This document shows, piece by piece, positions 33,968 to 43,785 of a stretch of DNA of 64,000 bases. Origin of the DNA: Colwellia sp. 75C3 (lineage in GTDB: Bacteria > Pseudomonadota > Gammaproteobacteria > Enterobacterales > Alteromonadaceae); the NCBI RefSeq assembly GCF_002836255.1, contig NZ_PJAU01000033.1, positions 372,001 through 436,000 on the forward strand. The letters are read 5' to 3'. Every line of letters starts with the position of its first letter. Position 1 is the stretch's first letter. Position numbers and translations under genes: made by a program. The notes beneath the pieces were generated by a model. It had not been told where the DNA came from, searched no databases, and worked only from the letters and a program-made list of their open reading frames with translations.

Positions 33968-35386
33968 TTATTTGGCCTTTGGTGTAGGTGATGGCGCAAT
34001 TGACGGTGTGGTGAAGTCGCCACCCAAGGAAAGATGTAAATTAATTCGATTAGTAATGAGCTGGTTTTTAATTTTTATTAACGTTGTTTGTGCTTCAAAC
34101 GAACGCTTTTGCGCATCAAGTACAGTGGTGTAAGTAACCAAACCACTTTGGTATTGTTCGAAAGATAACGTGGCGGCAATTTTTGCATTTTCTTGTGCGG
34201 CCAACATGGTGTAATAACTGTTCTTTAGGTTTTTTTCCGTGGTGATCGTATTTTCAACATCGCTAAAAGCATCATATAAGGTATCAAGATATAACTGTTC
34301 ACCTTGTTTAAGCTCGATACGGGCTTTTTCTTCGTTCGCTTTTAGGCGTCCGGCATTAAAAATAGGGGCTGAAATACTGCCTAGTAAAGACCACGCTAGC
34401 GAAGAACCAGAAAGTAAGTCACCAATGTCGGCGGTAGAATCACCGATTGAACCTGACAATACAATGCTAGGGAAGCGTTGTTTATGTGCGTAAGCTAAGT
34501 TGGAATCTTGCGATAATAATTGATACCAGCTAGCTTTTAATTCCGGTTTTCGGCTAATTAATTCTGACGGTAAGCCAACAGGAATATCGTTGGTCAGTAG
34601 TGGTAAGTCTGCATTGACCAGTAACTCACCTTTCGGGTATTCACCAATAAGGCGTTCAAGTTGTCGTATTAATTTGGTTTTTTCAGTTTCTTGTTCTGAA
34701 ACTCGTGTTAACTCATTATTCAAATCATTACGCGTTAAGTAAACATCAAGTGCAGCGGTTAATCCTGAGTTATATCCCGCTTCAATAATCGCTAAATTCT
34801 GTTGAGAGTTTTCCACTCGACTGCGATAAAGTGTCAGTAATTTTTCTGCTTCAATTACGCGAAACCAAGTTATGAGTACATTGACAACGAGTTGTTGCTT
34901 GTATTGCTCAAAAGTCGCTTTTTGTGCAAGGTAGTTATAATTACTCATACGATCGGCATCAGACAATTTGCCCCAAATATCCACTTCATAACTTAAATTT
35001 AAATTAACTGAATTACCGTTTGAGTAGCTGTTTGAATCGCTATCACCTTGATTACTTTTATTACGGCTACTGCTAAATGCCAAATCAAGTTCAGGCCAAA
35101 GTTGACTACCTGACACTATGAGTTGCTGCTCTGCTATTTCTAATGAGTAAGCTTGCATGGCAAATTGGTGATTTGCTGCTAAGGCTTTTTTCACTAATAG
35201 ATGAACTTGTGGATTATCAAGTTCAGATAACCAGTTATGCTCAACGGATAAGGCTTGCTTACTGTCTTGCCAGTTTTGCGGAAGTGGCAGGTCTTTTAGT
35301 TTTTCATCTACTTGTGAAGTACTGCTACAAGCGAATAAAAACAGACTTAAAAACAGGGGTAGTAAGTGTCGAAATCGACGTGTCAT
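33968..35386 (-). CDS. Outer-membrane efflux lipoprotein (NodT/OprM family)
   Basis: A 472-residue TolC-like channel. The signal peptide with lipobox LFACSS predicts a lipidated N-terminus. Two repeats of outer-membrane-factor helices and strands follow; typical pieces are NLSYEVDIWGKLSDADR, DLPLLTNDIPVGLPSELISRKPEL and SISAPIFNAGRLKANEE. First gene of the complete tripartite operon, with adaptor and pump following at 2-bp and overlapping junctions. Confidence 0.94.
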   Translation of the reverse strand: MTRRFRHLLPLFLSLFLFACSSTSQVDEKLKDLPLPQNWQDSKQALSVEHNWLSELDNPQVHLLVKKALAANHQFAMQAYSLEIAEQQLIVSGSQLWPELDLAFSSSRNKSNQGDSDSNSYSNGNSVNLNLSYEVDIWGKLSDADRMSNYNYLAQKATFEQYKQQLVVNVLITWFRVIEAEKLLTLYRSRVENSQQNLAIIEAGYNSGLTAALDVYLTRNDLNNELTRVSEQETEKTKLIRQLERLIGEYPKGELLVNADLPLLTNDIPVGLPSELISRKPELKASWYQLLSQDSNLAYAHKQRFPSIVLSGSIGDSTADIGDLLSGSSLAWSLLGSISAPIFNAGRLKANEEKARIELKQGEQLYLDTLYDAFSDVENTITTEKNLKNSYYTMLAAQENAKIAATLSFEQYQSGLVTYTTVLDAQKRSFEAQTTLIKIKNQLITNRINLHLSLGGDFTTPSIAPSPTPKAK

Positions 35387-35564
35387 AAAGCGATCAACTC
35401 ATGTTAAAAAATAACTCTTATCAGTAGTGTAATCAAAGATGGTTCAAGGAGATAGGTGTTTTACAAAAGTTTACACAAGGGGGGGATTCAACAGAATAAA
35501 GCGAATTTTTTGAGGTGATACATCACTAATCATTAACTGAATTAGTGGCTAAAGTTAGCGGATA

Positions 35565-36293
35565 TTATTGATACTTTTGTTGAATTTCTTTTAATTCACC
35601 ATGGATCATCATTTGACGAAAAATAACCTCTAATTGCTTGGCTGAAATTTTATCATGACTTTTTTTTGATATTTGTAACCAAGGAGTGCGCTCTGAAACA
35701 ATGAGCGGTCTACCAAAAAAACCTTTATTAAGACCTAACAATTTTGCAGCACTGATGATGGGTGCCATAGGTCCAATAATAGCGTCTACTCGACCTTTTT
35801 TTAACATTAATAGCCCTTGACGAAAATCACTGACTTTTTGTTTGATAATTTCAGGATTATTATCAACATCATCACTAAATTTTGCGCCACGCAAATAGGC
35901 AATACTCCGCTTTTCTAGCTGTTTGACCGAAGAAAAGTCTGTACCTTTACGACCAATAACGACATTTTTTAGGGAAGGCAAAGGATAAATATAATCGACA
36001 TAGTCTACTAATTCTTTGTATTTGAACATTATCGTTAGATCTGTTTTTCCTATTTTAAGTTCATGTATTATTCGGCTATAGGGAAATATAAGATGCTCAC
36101 TTTCTAATCCTGCCTTGCTGAGTAAATGATTAGCTAAATCATAATATATACCACTTAACTCCCCATGTGAGTCAATGCCGTAAGGCGAAATTGCGATAGT
36201 TCTTACTTGCAGCACAGTCTCTTGATGTGCTGAAACATTATGAGGACTGAAACATAGAAGTATAATAAAAAAGAGAAACCGGAGATTTTTCAT
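35565..36293 (-). CDS. Periplasmic solute-binding-like protein (SBP_bac_3 fold)
   Basis: A 242-residue secreted protein: signal peptide MKNLRFLFFIILLCFSPHNVSA, then the two-lobed SBP fold (GIDSHGELSGIYYDLANHLL, GKTDLTIMFKY, SVKQLEKRSIAYLRGAKF, MLKKGRVDAIIGP). No permease or ATPase is adjacent, so it may be a stand-alone sensor-type or orphan binding protein, as is common in Alteromonadales. Own promoter likely; 178 bp downstream of the efflux operon's upstream end. Confidence 0.82.
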   Translation of the reverse strand: MKNLRFLFFIILLCFSPHNVSAHQETVLQVRTIAISPYGIDSHGELSGIYYDLANHLLSKAGLESEHLIFPYSRIIHELKIGKTDLTIMFKYKELVDYVDYIYPLPSLKNVVIGRKGTDFSSVKQLEKRSIAYLRGAKFSDDVDNNPEIIKQKVSDFRQGLLMLKKGRVDAIIGPMAPIISAAKLLGLNKGFFGRPLIVSERTPWLQISKKSHDKISAKQLEVIFRQMMIHGELKEIQQKYQ

Positions 36294-36441
36294 TAAGGTT
36301 CAATTAAGGTAATGTTTAGTTAGTCTTAATATAGAAAAAATTTGATCGAATGTCATTATTAACAGATTAATAATGAGCCATTGAAAAGGCTTAATTAAAT
36401 GAGATATTCCAATATAACGTAACAGAGTTCGTATTATTGAA

Positions 36442-36478
36442 ATTATCCTCACCCAAATTTGGCTAAGGTGAGGATAAT
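36442..36478 (-). terminator. Terminator hairpin of the S9 peptidase gene
   Basis: Perfect 12-bp arms ATTATCCTCACC and GGTGAGGATAAT with a 13-base loop, 39 bp past the stop codon at 36517 on the minus strand. Confidence 0.75.
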
Positions 36479-36516
36479 CTAGTCTGGTCTAATCTAGCAG
36501 GATTGGTTGACCTGTA

Positions 36517-38667
36517 TTAACTCTTTGTATGTAAATCAATGAAGAAACTATACTGTAAAGCCGTATTATGAATGCGTTTAAAGCGTCCAGATGCGCCGCC
36601 ATGCCCAGCTTCCATATCCGTTTTAAACAATAATAGATTGTTGTCTGTTTTATAATCACGCAATTTAGCGACCCATTTCATTGGCTCAAAGTATTGTACT
36701 TGTGAGTCGTGTAATCCTGTAGTTACTAGAATGTTTGGGTAGTTTTGCACTTTTACTTGATCATAAGGTGAATATGACAGCATGTAGTCGTAATAAGCTT
36801 TTTCTTTTGGGTTGCCCCATTCTTTAAACTCATTGGTTGTTAATGGAATACTTTCATCAAGCATAGTGGTCACTACATCAACAAACGGTACTGCTGCAGC
36901 AATACCTTTGTATTGCTCAGGGGCCATATTAATTACGGCACCCATTAATAAACCACCAGCACTGCCACCAGCAGCGAATACTTCATCTTTATCGCCGTAC
37001 CCTTGTGCCGTTAAGTCTTTTGTAACATCAATGAAGTCCGTGAAGGTATTCATTTTTGTTAACTTTTTACCGTCTTCATACCAAGGGCGGCCTAACATTT
37101 CTGAGCCACGGATATGTGCAATGGCATAAACAAAGCCACGGTCTAATAGACTTAAGCGGCTTACTGAAAAAGAAGGATCAATGGTGTGGCCATATGAACC
37201 ATAGGCATATTGGTATAATGGGTTAGTACCATCTTTCTTAAATTTATCTTTACGATAAACTATCGATACCGGTACTTTTTTGCCATCACGAGCTTTAACA
37301 AAAATACGCTCAGAGGCATAATTTTTACTATCAAAGTCACCCAAGACTTTAGTTTGTTTTAACTGCGTTTTTTTGAAGTTACTTAGGTCTACATCGTAAT
37401 GCGTACCTGGCGTAGTAAAGCTAGCATAATGTAAGCGTAAGGCTTTATTATCTAATTCGTAATTACCATATAAGCTCAAGCTGTATGCACTGTCGTTAAA
37501 GCTAAGTTGCTGCTCCTGACCTGTGGATAGTTGTTGAATTGTTACTCGGCTAATACCATTCTCACGTTGCTGATAAACAAGGTGGTCAGTAAATAACTCA
37601 TAACCTTCAAGCTTAACCGCATCATTAGCTGGAATAACCTCTTGCCATTGTGCTTTATCACCAAGGTGCACTTTATTCACTTTCATTAAACGAAAGTTAG
37701 TCGCTTGCCAGTTAGTTTTGATGTAGTACCAGTCATTTTTCTTAGAGATTGAATATTCATGACCTTCATCACGCTCAATAAACTTTTTAGGTTGTGCTTT
37801 GGCATCATTGGCATCAATTACTGATACACCACTTGCTTCGGTACTTGAATGCCAAATAAAGACACTGCTGCCGTCTTTAGATTTACTAAGACCGGTATAA
37901 TAAGCTTTATTGCTTTCTTCATAGAGCATTTCATCCGTAGATTGTGATGTACCTAAAATGTGACGAAATACTTGGTAACCTAATAAGGTTTGTGGATCTT
38001 TTTTGATGTAATAAACGGTTTCATTGTCATTACCCCAAACTATGCCACCATTAGTTCCTTCAAGTTTGTCATCAAGTAAAGTATTACCCGCGATATCTTT
38101 GAACTGAATTGTATATACTCGACGACTAACGGTATCTTCTCCGTAAGCGAGTAGCTTGCCATTTGGGCTAGCTTTTAAACCACTAACTTGATAATAATCA
38201 TGCGCTTTAGCTAACTCATTAACGTCAAGTATTACTTCAAGGTTACTGCCTTTGAAATCACTCGATCTAACGTAGATAGGGTACTCATTCTCGCCTTGCA
38301 TTTGACGTGAGTAATAAAAATTCCCTGACTTGGTTGGTACTGAATTATCATCTTTTTCAATACGACCTTTAATTTCTTGAAAGATCTGTTCTTGCATCAC
38401 TTCAGTATGCTTTAACTGTGCTGTTGTATAGTCATTCTCTGCATCTAAATGCGCTAAAATTTCTGGGTTGGTACGAGTATCATCACGCATCCAGTAATAA
38501 TCATCGACACGGGTATGGTTATGAATAACCATTTTATGTGGTACTTTTTTAGCGATGGGAGCTGCCATGGTATTAGTTGCTTCATTCTGTTGGTTACTGC
38601 ATGCTGCAATAAGCAGGGCAGAGGAGACAATTAAGCTTAGCTTAGTCTTTGTGAGAATTAGAGACAT
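36517..38667 (-). CDS. S9 family peptidase, oligopeptidase B-like lipoprotein
   Basis: A 716-residue prolyl-oligopeptidase-family serine peptidase that cleaves short peptides after basic residues in the oligopeptidase B branch. Lipobox LLIAACSN predicts membrane attachment, unlike the cytosolic E. coli PtrB. The N-terminal seven-blade propeller begins VDDYYWMRDD. The C-terminal alpha/beta-hydrolase has nucleophile Ser in GGSAGGLL, Asp in TGLHDSQVQYFEP and His in EAGHGGASGRF, all present. Monocistronic; the start ATG is preceded by AAGGA. Confidence 0.93.
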   Translation of the reverse strand: MSLILTKTKLSLIVSSALLIAACSNQQNEATNTMAAPIAKKVPHKMVIHNHTRVDDYYWMRDDTRTNPEILAHLDAENDYTTAQLKHTEVMQEQIFQEIKGRIEKDDNSVPTKSGNFYYSRQMQGENEYPIYVRSSDFKGSNLEVILDVNELAKAHDYYQVSGLKASPNGKLLAYGEDTVSRRVYTIQFKDIAGNTLLDDKLEGTNGGIVWGNDNETVYYIKKDPQTLLGYQVFRHILGTSQSTDEMLYEESNKAYYTGLSKSKDGSSVFIWHSSTEASGVSVIDANDAKAQPKKFIERDEGHEYSISKKNDWYYIKTNWQATNFRLMKVNKVHLGDKAQWQEVIPANDAVKLEGYELFTDHLVYQQRENGISRVTIQQLSTGQEQQLSFNDSAYSLSLYGNYELDNKALRLHYASFTTPGTHYDVDLSNFKKTQLKQTKVLGDFDSKNYASERIFVKARDGKKVPVSIVYRKDKFKKDGTNPLYQYAYGSYGHTIDPSFSVSRLSLLDRGFVYAIAHIRGSEMLGRPWYEDGKKLTKMNTFTDFIDVTKDLTAQGYGDKDEVFAAGGSAGGLLMGAVINMAPEQYKGIAAAVPFVDVVTTMLDESIPLTTNEFKEWGNPKEKAYYDYMLSYSPYDQVKVQNYPNILVTTGLHDSQVQYFEPMKWVAKLRDYKTDNNLLLFKTDMEAGHGGASGRFKRIHNTALQYSFFIDLHTKS

Positions 38668-38860
38668 AGAGGTCCTTTTCCTTGTAGATAATGGATGATA
38701 ATTACTATTAATCGATATGCATTAGATAGAGTAAATGTTAAAAAAATGTATCGAGCATTAAGTTAGCACGATAATAGTTATTATCAAATTTACTTATCGC
38801 TTAATATGGTTACCCTATCGTATTTAGTAAGTTTAAGTGTTTGGTCAAAGGTGGAACATA

Positions 38861-39403
38861 ATGTCATTAGATAAAATTTCGACCCAGCTCGCGGGCAATA
38901 AAAACTCATTACCCCCAGTAGAGTCATGGAATCCGCCTTATTGTGGTGAGATAGATATACAGATAAAAGCAAATGGTGATTGGTTTTACGACGGTGGTAT
39001 TTTCAAGCGTTTACCCTTGGTGAAGCTATTTGCCTCGGTACTTATTAAAGAAATTAACAATGATGTCACTGAGTACTTTTTAGTAACACCGGTTGAAAAG
39101 GTCAAAATCAAAGTCGATGATGCGCCGTTTATACTTACTCAGTGGCATTGGCTTGATAAAGAAGAAACTATCATGCAGGTAAGTACTAATTTGCATGATG
39201 AATTTATTCTTAATGCAGAACATCCGTTGATGGTGACTGAAAACGGTGATTTGTATGTAACTGTACGGAGAAATTTACTGGCGAAAGTACACCGTAATGT
39301 CTATTACCAGTGGGCTGATATAGCACAGGCAACAGAGACTGAAAACGGCACTGAATTATTACTTTCAAGTGCCGAGTGTCAATTTAGTCTAGGACGTTTT
39401 TAG
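38861..39403 (+). CDS. DUF1285 family protein
   Basis: A 180-residue soluble protein typical of DUF1285: PPVESWNPPYCGEIDIQI, GDWFYDGGIFKRLPLVKLF (conserved GxWxxxGxxIxR-type block), YFLVTPVEKVKIKVDDAPF and a final strand DLYVTVRRNL. The start is set at 38861 by AAGGTGGA five bases upstream; an in-frame ATG at 38837 lacks such a site. Function is unknown. Confidence 0.88.
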   Translation: MSLDKISTQLAGNKNSLPPVESWNPPYCGEIDIQIKANGDWFYDGGIFKRLPLVKLFASVLIKEINNDVTEYFLVTPVEKVKIKVDDAPFILTQWHWLDKEETIMQVSTNLHDEFILNAEHPLMVTENGDLYVTVRRNLLAKVHRNVYYQWADIAQATETENGTELLLSSAECQFSLGRF

Positions 39404-39434
39404 GCGGATTTTAGATGCTTTAGAGCAATATGAT

Positions 39435-40184
39435 CTAACTTGAACCACAAACAGTGCAGCTTTTTTGTTTTTTCATATTGAACTGTTGCCATTGATTGGC
39501 TAAACCATCGAGTAAGTTAAGTTGGTTTATTTGCACCTTATTACCCGTTAACAACTTAATCGCTTGTAAGCTTTGCATGCCGGCAATCATGGCTAAAACC
39601 GGGCCAATAATTCCGATAGTTTGACAGTTATTGGTTGGTGCTTTTTCACTGGCAGGAAAAAGACAATGATAACAAGCACTGCTTTCATCACGCGGGTCTA
39701 TGGTCAGTTGCTGACCATCAAAGCCAGTTGCAGCACCTACTATGAGTGGTGTTTTATGTTGTACACATGCTTGATTGATTAAGTACCGAGTTTGAATGTT
39801 ATCAGAGCAATCTAGCACTAAGTCAACTTGCGGAAGGTAATATTCACATAACTCTTCATCGAGCATTTCATCAATAGCTTCAATCGTTACATCTGGAAAT
39901 TGTTGCTGCAACTTTTCAGCAGCGGCATCGGCTTTATTCTCATCAATATTGTCTTCACTAAACAGAATTTGTCTAGGTAAGTTGCTGAGTTCTATGCAAT
40001 CACCATCAGCGATAAAAAGTGTGCCTACACCAGCGGCAGCTAAATATAAACTCGCTGGATTACCTAAACCACCAACACCTAAGATAAGTACTTTAGCGTT
40101 ACGAAGTGCTAATTGCCCTTGTTTACCTATTTTGTCCAACATGATTTGACGGGAGTATTTGAGTTGCTCTTGATTGCTTAACAC
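39435..40184 (-). CDS. moeB: Molybdopterin-synthase adenylyltransferase MoeB
   Basis: A 249-residue ThiF/MoeB enzyme that adenylates the C-terminal GlyGly of MoaD. The nucleotide-binding GVGGLGNPASLYLAAAG motif, the ROS-type Arg finger (SNLPRQILF), the CYHCLFP and CTVCGSS zinc cysteines, and DCSDN are present. Start GTG 40184 gives the E. coli length and has AGGA six bases upstream; a longer frame to 40238 would overlap modC. Last gene of the mo-cluster, 28 bp after modC. Confidence 0.95.
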   Translation of the reverse strand: MLSNQEQLKYSRQIMLDKIGKQGQLALRNAKVLILGVGGLGNPASLYLAAAGVGTLFIADGDCIELSNLPRQILFSEDNIDENKADAAAEKLQQQFPDVTIEAIDEMLDEELCEYYLPQVDLVLDCSDNIQTRYLINQACVQHKTPLIVGAATGFDGQQLTIDPRDESSACYHCLFPASEKAPTNNCQTIGIIGPVLAMIAGMQSLQAIKLLTGNKVQINQLNLLDGLANQWQQFNMKKQKSCTVCGSS

Positions 40185-40212
40185 GTATGTTCCTAGTTTA
40201 TTTTTAGCTATG

Positions 40213-41382
40213 CTAATGGATAAAAGTGCGCACGGCACTGGCTTTGAACTGCAAATAGACTTGTTGTCTGCTCGCTAACGATAACTTTTGCTGCGAGAAA
40301 GCACTGATAGTGACAAAAAACTCTTGCGAGCCACAACTAATGGTCAGTAGTACCTTGTTTTGTTTATTACTTATTTGTTTGATGGTACCAAAGAGGTGAT
40401 TAACAATGGAACTATTATTTGGCTCTGTTAGAGCGATACTAATATCACTAGCTAAAATAAAACAACGTAATTGAGTTTGATTTTCAAAGGATTTATCACT
40501 GATTAGATAAATTTCTTGTTGTGCGTTTAGCGCTAATACGGTTAAACCATGGCCATTATTAAATTGTTTTATTGCTAATGATAAGCTGGTTTGCTGATGA
40601 ATAAGCGTACTTTCACCAAAGTTATTTAGCTGATGAATCACTTGGTGAATATTACCAAAATTAACGACTTTACCTTGTGCTAATACTAATAAGGTATCGC
40701 ACACTTGCTGTAATTCATCTAAAGAGTGGCTGACATACAGCATAGGTAAATTAAGCTTCTTTTGAATGTTAAGTATCATCTTCAATAGCTGGGTTTTGCT
40801 GTGTTGATCAAGTGCACTTAAGGGTTCATCAAGCAGTAATAATTTGGGTTCGGCCAGAATAGCTCTTGCTAAGGCGACTCTTTGTTGTTGGCCACCCGAT
40901 AACTCACTGATTTGGTGTTCAAGCAAAGCGGTTAACTCGGTGAGTTCGATTACTTCATTCAAGTCTAGTCTTCTGTTCTTACAACGCTTAACAGCATATT
41001 CTAGATTACCTAGTACAGATAAATGTCCAAATAAACGGCTATTTTGAAACACTAAACCAATTTGACGTTCTTCAGGTTTTAGGTAAATGCCTTTCGTGGT
41101 ATTGACTAAAACTTTATCTGCAATATTAGTATCGGTTAAGGTTATTTCACCAACAAGTTTTTTTTCTAAACCTGCAATAGCACGAAGTAAGGTAGATTTA
41201 CCTGAAGCTGAATGACCAAATATACCTGCGATACCGTTTAATGGTATTGGCAGTTTTATCTCTAAATCGAATTGCTGATAGCAGACGCTAATATTAATAT
41301 CGAGTTGGGAATGTTTATCATCAGGTACGATATTAAAACTACCTTTAGTCAACGGAGTCTTATCTAAAAGAACATTACTCAT
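40213..41382 (-). CDS. modC: Molybdate ABC transporter ATP-binding protein ModC
   Basis: A 389-residue ATPase with a C-terminal TOBE regulatory domain. Walker A GHSASGKST, signature LSGGQQQR, Walker B LLLLDEPLSALD and H-loop VSHSL are intact. The TOBE half (residues 310-389) follows a linker. It overlaps modB by 8 bp. It energises ModAB molybdate import. Confidence 0.95.
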   Translation of the reverse strand: MSNVLLDKTPLTKGSFNIVPDDKHSQLDINISVCYQQFDLEIKLPIPLNGIAGIFGHSASGKSTLLRAIAGLEKKLVGEITLTDTNIADKVLVNTTKGIYLKPEERQIGLVFQNSRLFGHLSVLGNLEYAVKRCKNRRLDLNEVIELTELTALLEHQISELSGGQQQRVALARAILAEPKLLLLDEPLSALDQHSKTQLLKMILNIQKKLNLPMLYVSHSLDELQQVCDTLLVLAQGKVVNFGNIHQVIHQLNNFGESTLIHQQTSLSLAIKQFNNGHGLTVLALNAQQEIYLISDKSFENQTQLRCFILASDISIALTEPNNSSIVNHLFGTIKQISNKQNKVLLTISCGSQEFFVTISAFSQQKLSLASRQQVYLQFKASAVRTFIH

Positions 41383-42097
41383 AGCTATTAGTCTGCTTTT
41401 GTTTGGTGTTAACAGATAATCGTTGACGACGTTTTTTTTTCGGTAAATTTAACCAATATATAGCAGCTAGCAGAATCATAGAGCCTATGAGTAAACTGAT
41501 GGAGAGTAGATGTGCTCTGGCATAATCAAAAGCTTCAACGTGATCAAATAATGCGATAGAAAGTACTCGGGTTTCACCAGGAATATTACCGCCAATCATT
41601 AAAATAATACCAAACTCACCTACGGTATGGGCAAAACCTAAGCTCGCTGCAGTGATAAAACTCGCTTTTGTTAACGGTAATACGATAGAGAAGAATCGGT
41701 CGATAGGACCAGCACCAAGTAAAGAGCCAGCTTCTAACAAAGAGTCTCCTAATTGTTCAAAAGCTTTTTGTAGCGGCTGAACGACAAAGGGCAGGGAGTA
41801 TAAAACGGATCCAATAACGATGGCTGAAAAGCTAAAGGCTAGCTGTTGTCCCGTCGCTTGTTGCCATAGTTGGCCAGGTAAATGCTCTGGCGAAAAAGCG
41901 ATAAGTAAATAAAAGCCTAATACCGTTGGCGGTAAAACTAAGGGTAATGCGACTACCGCTTCAATGATTACTTTAAATCGACTGGTCATTTTTGCCAGAT
42001 ACCAAGCGAGTGGAGTGCCAATCATCAATAGGATAATGGTGGTTAATGCCGCCATTTCTAAAGTAGTGATTAGAGCTTGTAAGTCTGAATTTATCAT
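41375..42097 (-). CDS. modB: Molybdate ABC transporter permease ModB
   Basis: A 240-residue inner-membrane permease with about five to six helices and the EAA-type coupling loop EAGSLLGAGPIDRFFSIVLP. Other family marks are PPTVLGFYLL and GEFGIILMIGGNIPG. It overlaps modA by 4 bp and modC by 8 bp. Confidence 0.96.
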   Translation of the reverse strand: MINSDLQALITTLEMAALTTIILLMIGTPLAWYLAKMTSRFKVIIEAVVALPLVLPPTVLGFYLLIAFSPEHLPGQLWQQATGQQLAFSFSAIVIGSVLYSLPFVVQPLQKAFEQLGDSLLEAGSLLGAGPIDRFFSIVLPLTKASFITAASLGFAHTVGEFGIILMIGGNIPGETRVLSIALFDHVEAFDYARAHLLSISLLIGSMILLAAIYWLNLPKKKRRQRLSVNTKQKQTNSYE

Positions 42098-43023
42098 CTA
42101 ATCGTTAACTCGTTTAACTTTTCATCAGTATTATTTACTTGCTTATTTAGCGCGTAACCATAGCTGACAATTGTTGTTTGGCTCTGAGCAGAAAGTAAAA
42201 ACTCACTTAATTTTCTAGCGTTAACTTGCTGCTTACTGGCGCGAATAATAATTAACTGTTGCTCAATGGGCTGATGATAACTACTGGGGATAATTACCCC
42301 GGGTAAGTTGTTTAATACTAATTGGCTATTCGCCACAATACCACGGGTAACTGCTTTACTACGTAATTGCGCAAAGGTTTGGTTAATATTGATGCCAGTG
42401 ATTAATCGGGACTGATAACGTTGCCAAAAACCTAAGTGAGTTAAAACCTCTTTGGCGGCTTTGCCATACGGAGCGATATCAGGATTAGCAATGGCAAAAC
42501 GTGCTGGTGGCTTTTTTAGTTGTTCAAGTACTAGCTGTTCTTCAATAGGTGATTTTTCTTTAAGAGATAAGTGCTCAAGGGGTTTTACATTAGGGCTTAC
42601 ATCAGGAATCTTTACAGATGAATACAATGCTAACTGACCAATCGCATAGGTTTTACGGCTATTTTTTACTGCATAGCCGGCTTTCTCAAGCTGTTCTGGG
42701 CGACGGCTATCAGCACTAAGAAAAATATCAAAAGGAGCACCATGTTTAATTTGCAAAAACATGGCACCACTTGCACCGCTGATTAGTTGACTTTTTATGC
42801 CTGTTTGTTTGCTGAAGTCTTTAAGTAATACTTTTAATACCGGGGTGAAATTAGCGGCAACAGCAATACGTAACGGTTTGCTGATGTCACTTTTAGCCAT
42901 GGTATTAGTTTTTATCTTAGTCGCAGTATTAGTACTGTCGTTAAAGTTACCAGGTTGGGCTTGGCTACTACTGACACAGAGTAGACAAATAACAAAGGCT
43001 GAGACTAAAAGTAGACGTAACAC
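42094..43023 (-). CDS. modA: Molybdate-binding periplasmic protein ModA
   Basis: A secreted binding protein of 309 residues. The GTG at 43023 is chosen: GGAG lies five bases upstream and gives a clean signal peptide (LRLLLVSAFVICLLCVSSSQAQ). An ATG at 43068 would overlap moaE by 44 bp. Family motifs: LRIAVAANFTPVL, SGASGAMFLQIKHGAPFDIFLSAD (oxyanion-binding Ser residues) and ANPDIAPYG. The mature N-terminus has an unusual Thr/Asn/Lys-rich extension of about 35 residues. Confidence 0.92.
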   Translation of the reverse strand: MLRLLLVSAFVICLLCVSSSQAQPGNFNDSTNTATKIKTNTMAKSDISKPLRIAVAANFTPVLKVLLKDFSKQTGIKSQLISGASGAMFLQIKHGAPFDIFLSADSRRPEQLEKAGYAVKNSRKTYAIGQLALYSSVKIPDVSPNVKPLEHLSLKEKSPIEEQLVLEQLKKPPARFAIANPDIAPYGKAAKEVLTHLGFWQRYQSRLITGININQTFAQLRSKAVTRGIVANSQLVLNNLPGVIIPSSYHQPIEQQLIIIRASKQQVNARKLSEFLLSAQSQTTIVSYGYALNKQVNNTDEKLNELTIR

Positions 43024-43024
43024 T

Positions 43025-43507
43025 TTAGCTCCAAAGCTCGGCTTTGTCAGTATCACTATTTTTAGCATCTAACCAATTTTCAGAGGCTTGTCCTGCGTCG
43101 GTAATTTTTTCTTTTTTCCAAAAAGGCGCTTTAACTTTTAAATAATCCATGATGAATTCATTGGCAGCAAAGGCATCTTGTCGATGTTTACTGGTTACGC
43201 CAACAAAGACAATTTGATCACCTATGCTGAGCTCGCCAATACGATGAATAACTTTTACCCGACCAATATTCCAACGTTCTTTTGCTTGAAGTATAATTTT
43301 AGCGAGTGACTTCTCTGTCATACCTGGGTAATGCTCAAGCGTTAAGGTAGTGACTGAATTACCATTGTTGTGATTTCTCACTCTGCCGGTAAAAGTAACA
43401 ATTGCGCCATCGGTTAGGTTATCTTTTTCAAGTAAAAAAACTTCATCAGCTAAGCTGAAATCCTCTGCTTGAATAGATACTTCGTTTAAATCACTGTTAG
43501 TAGACAT
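43025..43507 (-). CDS. moaE: Molybdopterin synthase large subunit MoaE
   Basis: A 160-residue catalytic subunit. GAIVTFTGRVRNHNNG, LTLEHYPGMTEKSL, HRIGELSIGDQIVFVGV, and KVKAPFWKKE (catalytic Lys) are all present. The ATG follows MoaD's stop by 3 bp with GGGGGA upstream, and its stop overlaps the ribosome site of modA. With MoaD it inserts two sulfurs to form molybdopterin. Confidence 0.97.
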   Translation of the reverse strand: MSTNSDLNEVSIQAEDFSLADEVFLLEKDNLTDGAIVTFTGRVRNHNNGNSVTTLTLEHYPGMTEKSLAKIILQAKERWNIGRVKVIHRIGELSIGDQIVFVGVTSKHRQDAFAANEFIMDYLKVKAPFWKKEKITDAGQASENWLDAKNSDTDKAELWS

Positions 43508-43510
43508 CAC

Positions 43511-43759
43511 TTATCCCCCAGTAACAGGTGGGAAGAAGGCGACTTCATCACCTGATTTCACCAAGTGACTTCCATCAACCATGTCATGATTTACTGCGGA
43601 TAAGAGTGACGTATTGCTGAAGGTTTGTTGCCATTTCTCATTTTTATCACTTAATAACTGCTTAATATCATTGACTGTTTTAGCATCATCAGCGGCTAGA
43701 GATAGTTCAGCACAGTCAAGCTGTTCTCTGAGTGCAGCAAAAAAAACGATTTTAATCAT
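43511..43759 (-). CDS. moaD: Molybdopterin synthase small subunit MoaD
   Basis: An 82-residue ubiquitin-like sulfur carrier ending in FFPPVTGG. The C-terminal GlyGly is adenylated by MoeB and then thiocarboxylated. Usual length. Confidence 0.97.
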   Translation of the reverse strand: MIKIVFFAALREQLDCAELSLAADDAKTVNDIKQLLSDKNEKWQQTFSNTSLLSAVNHDMVDGSHLVKSGDEVAFFPPVTGG

Positions 43760-43785
43760 AAGGTTTTCTCTAGAATTTAGTTAAG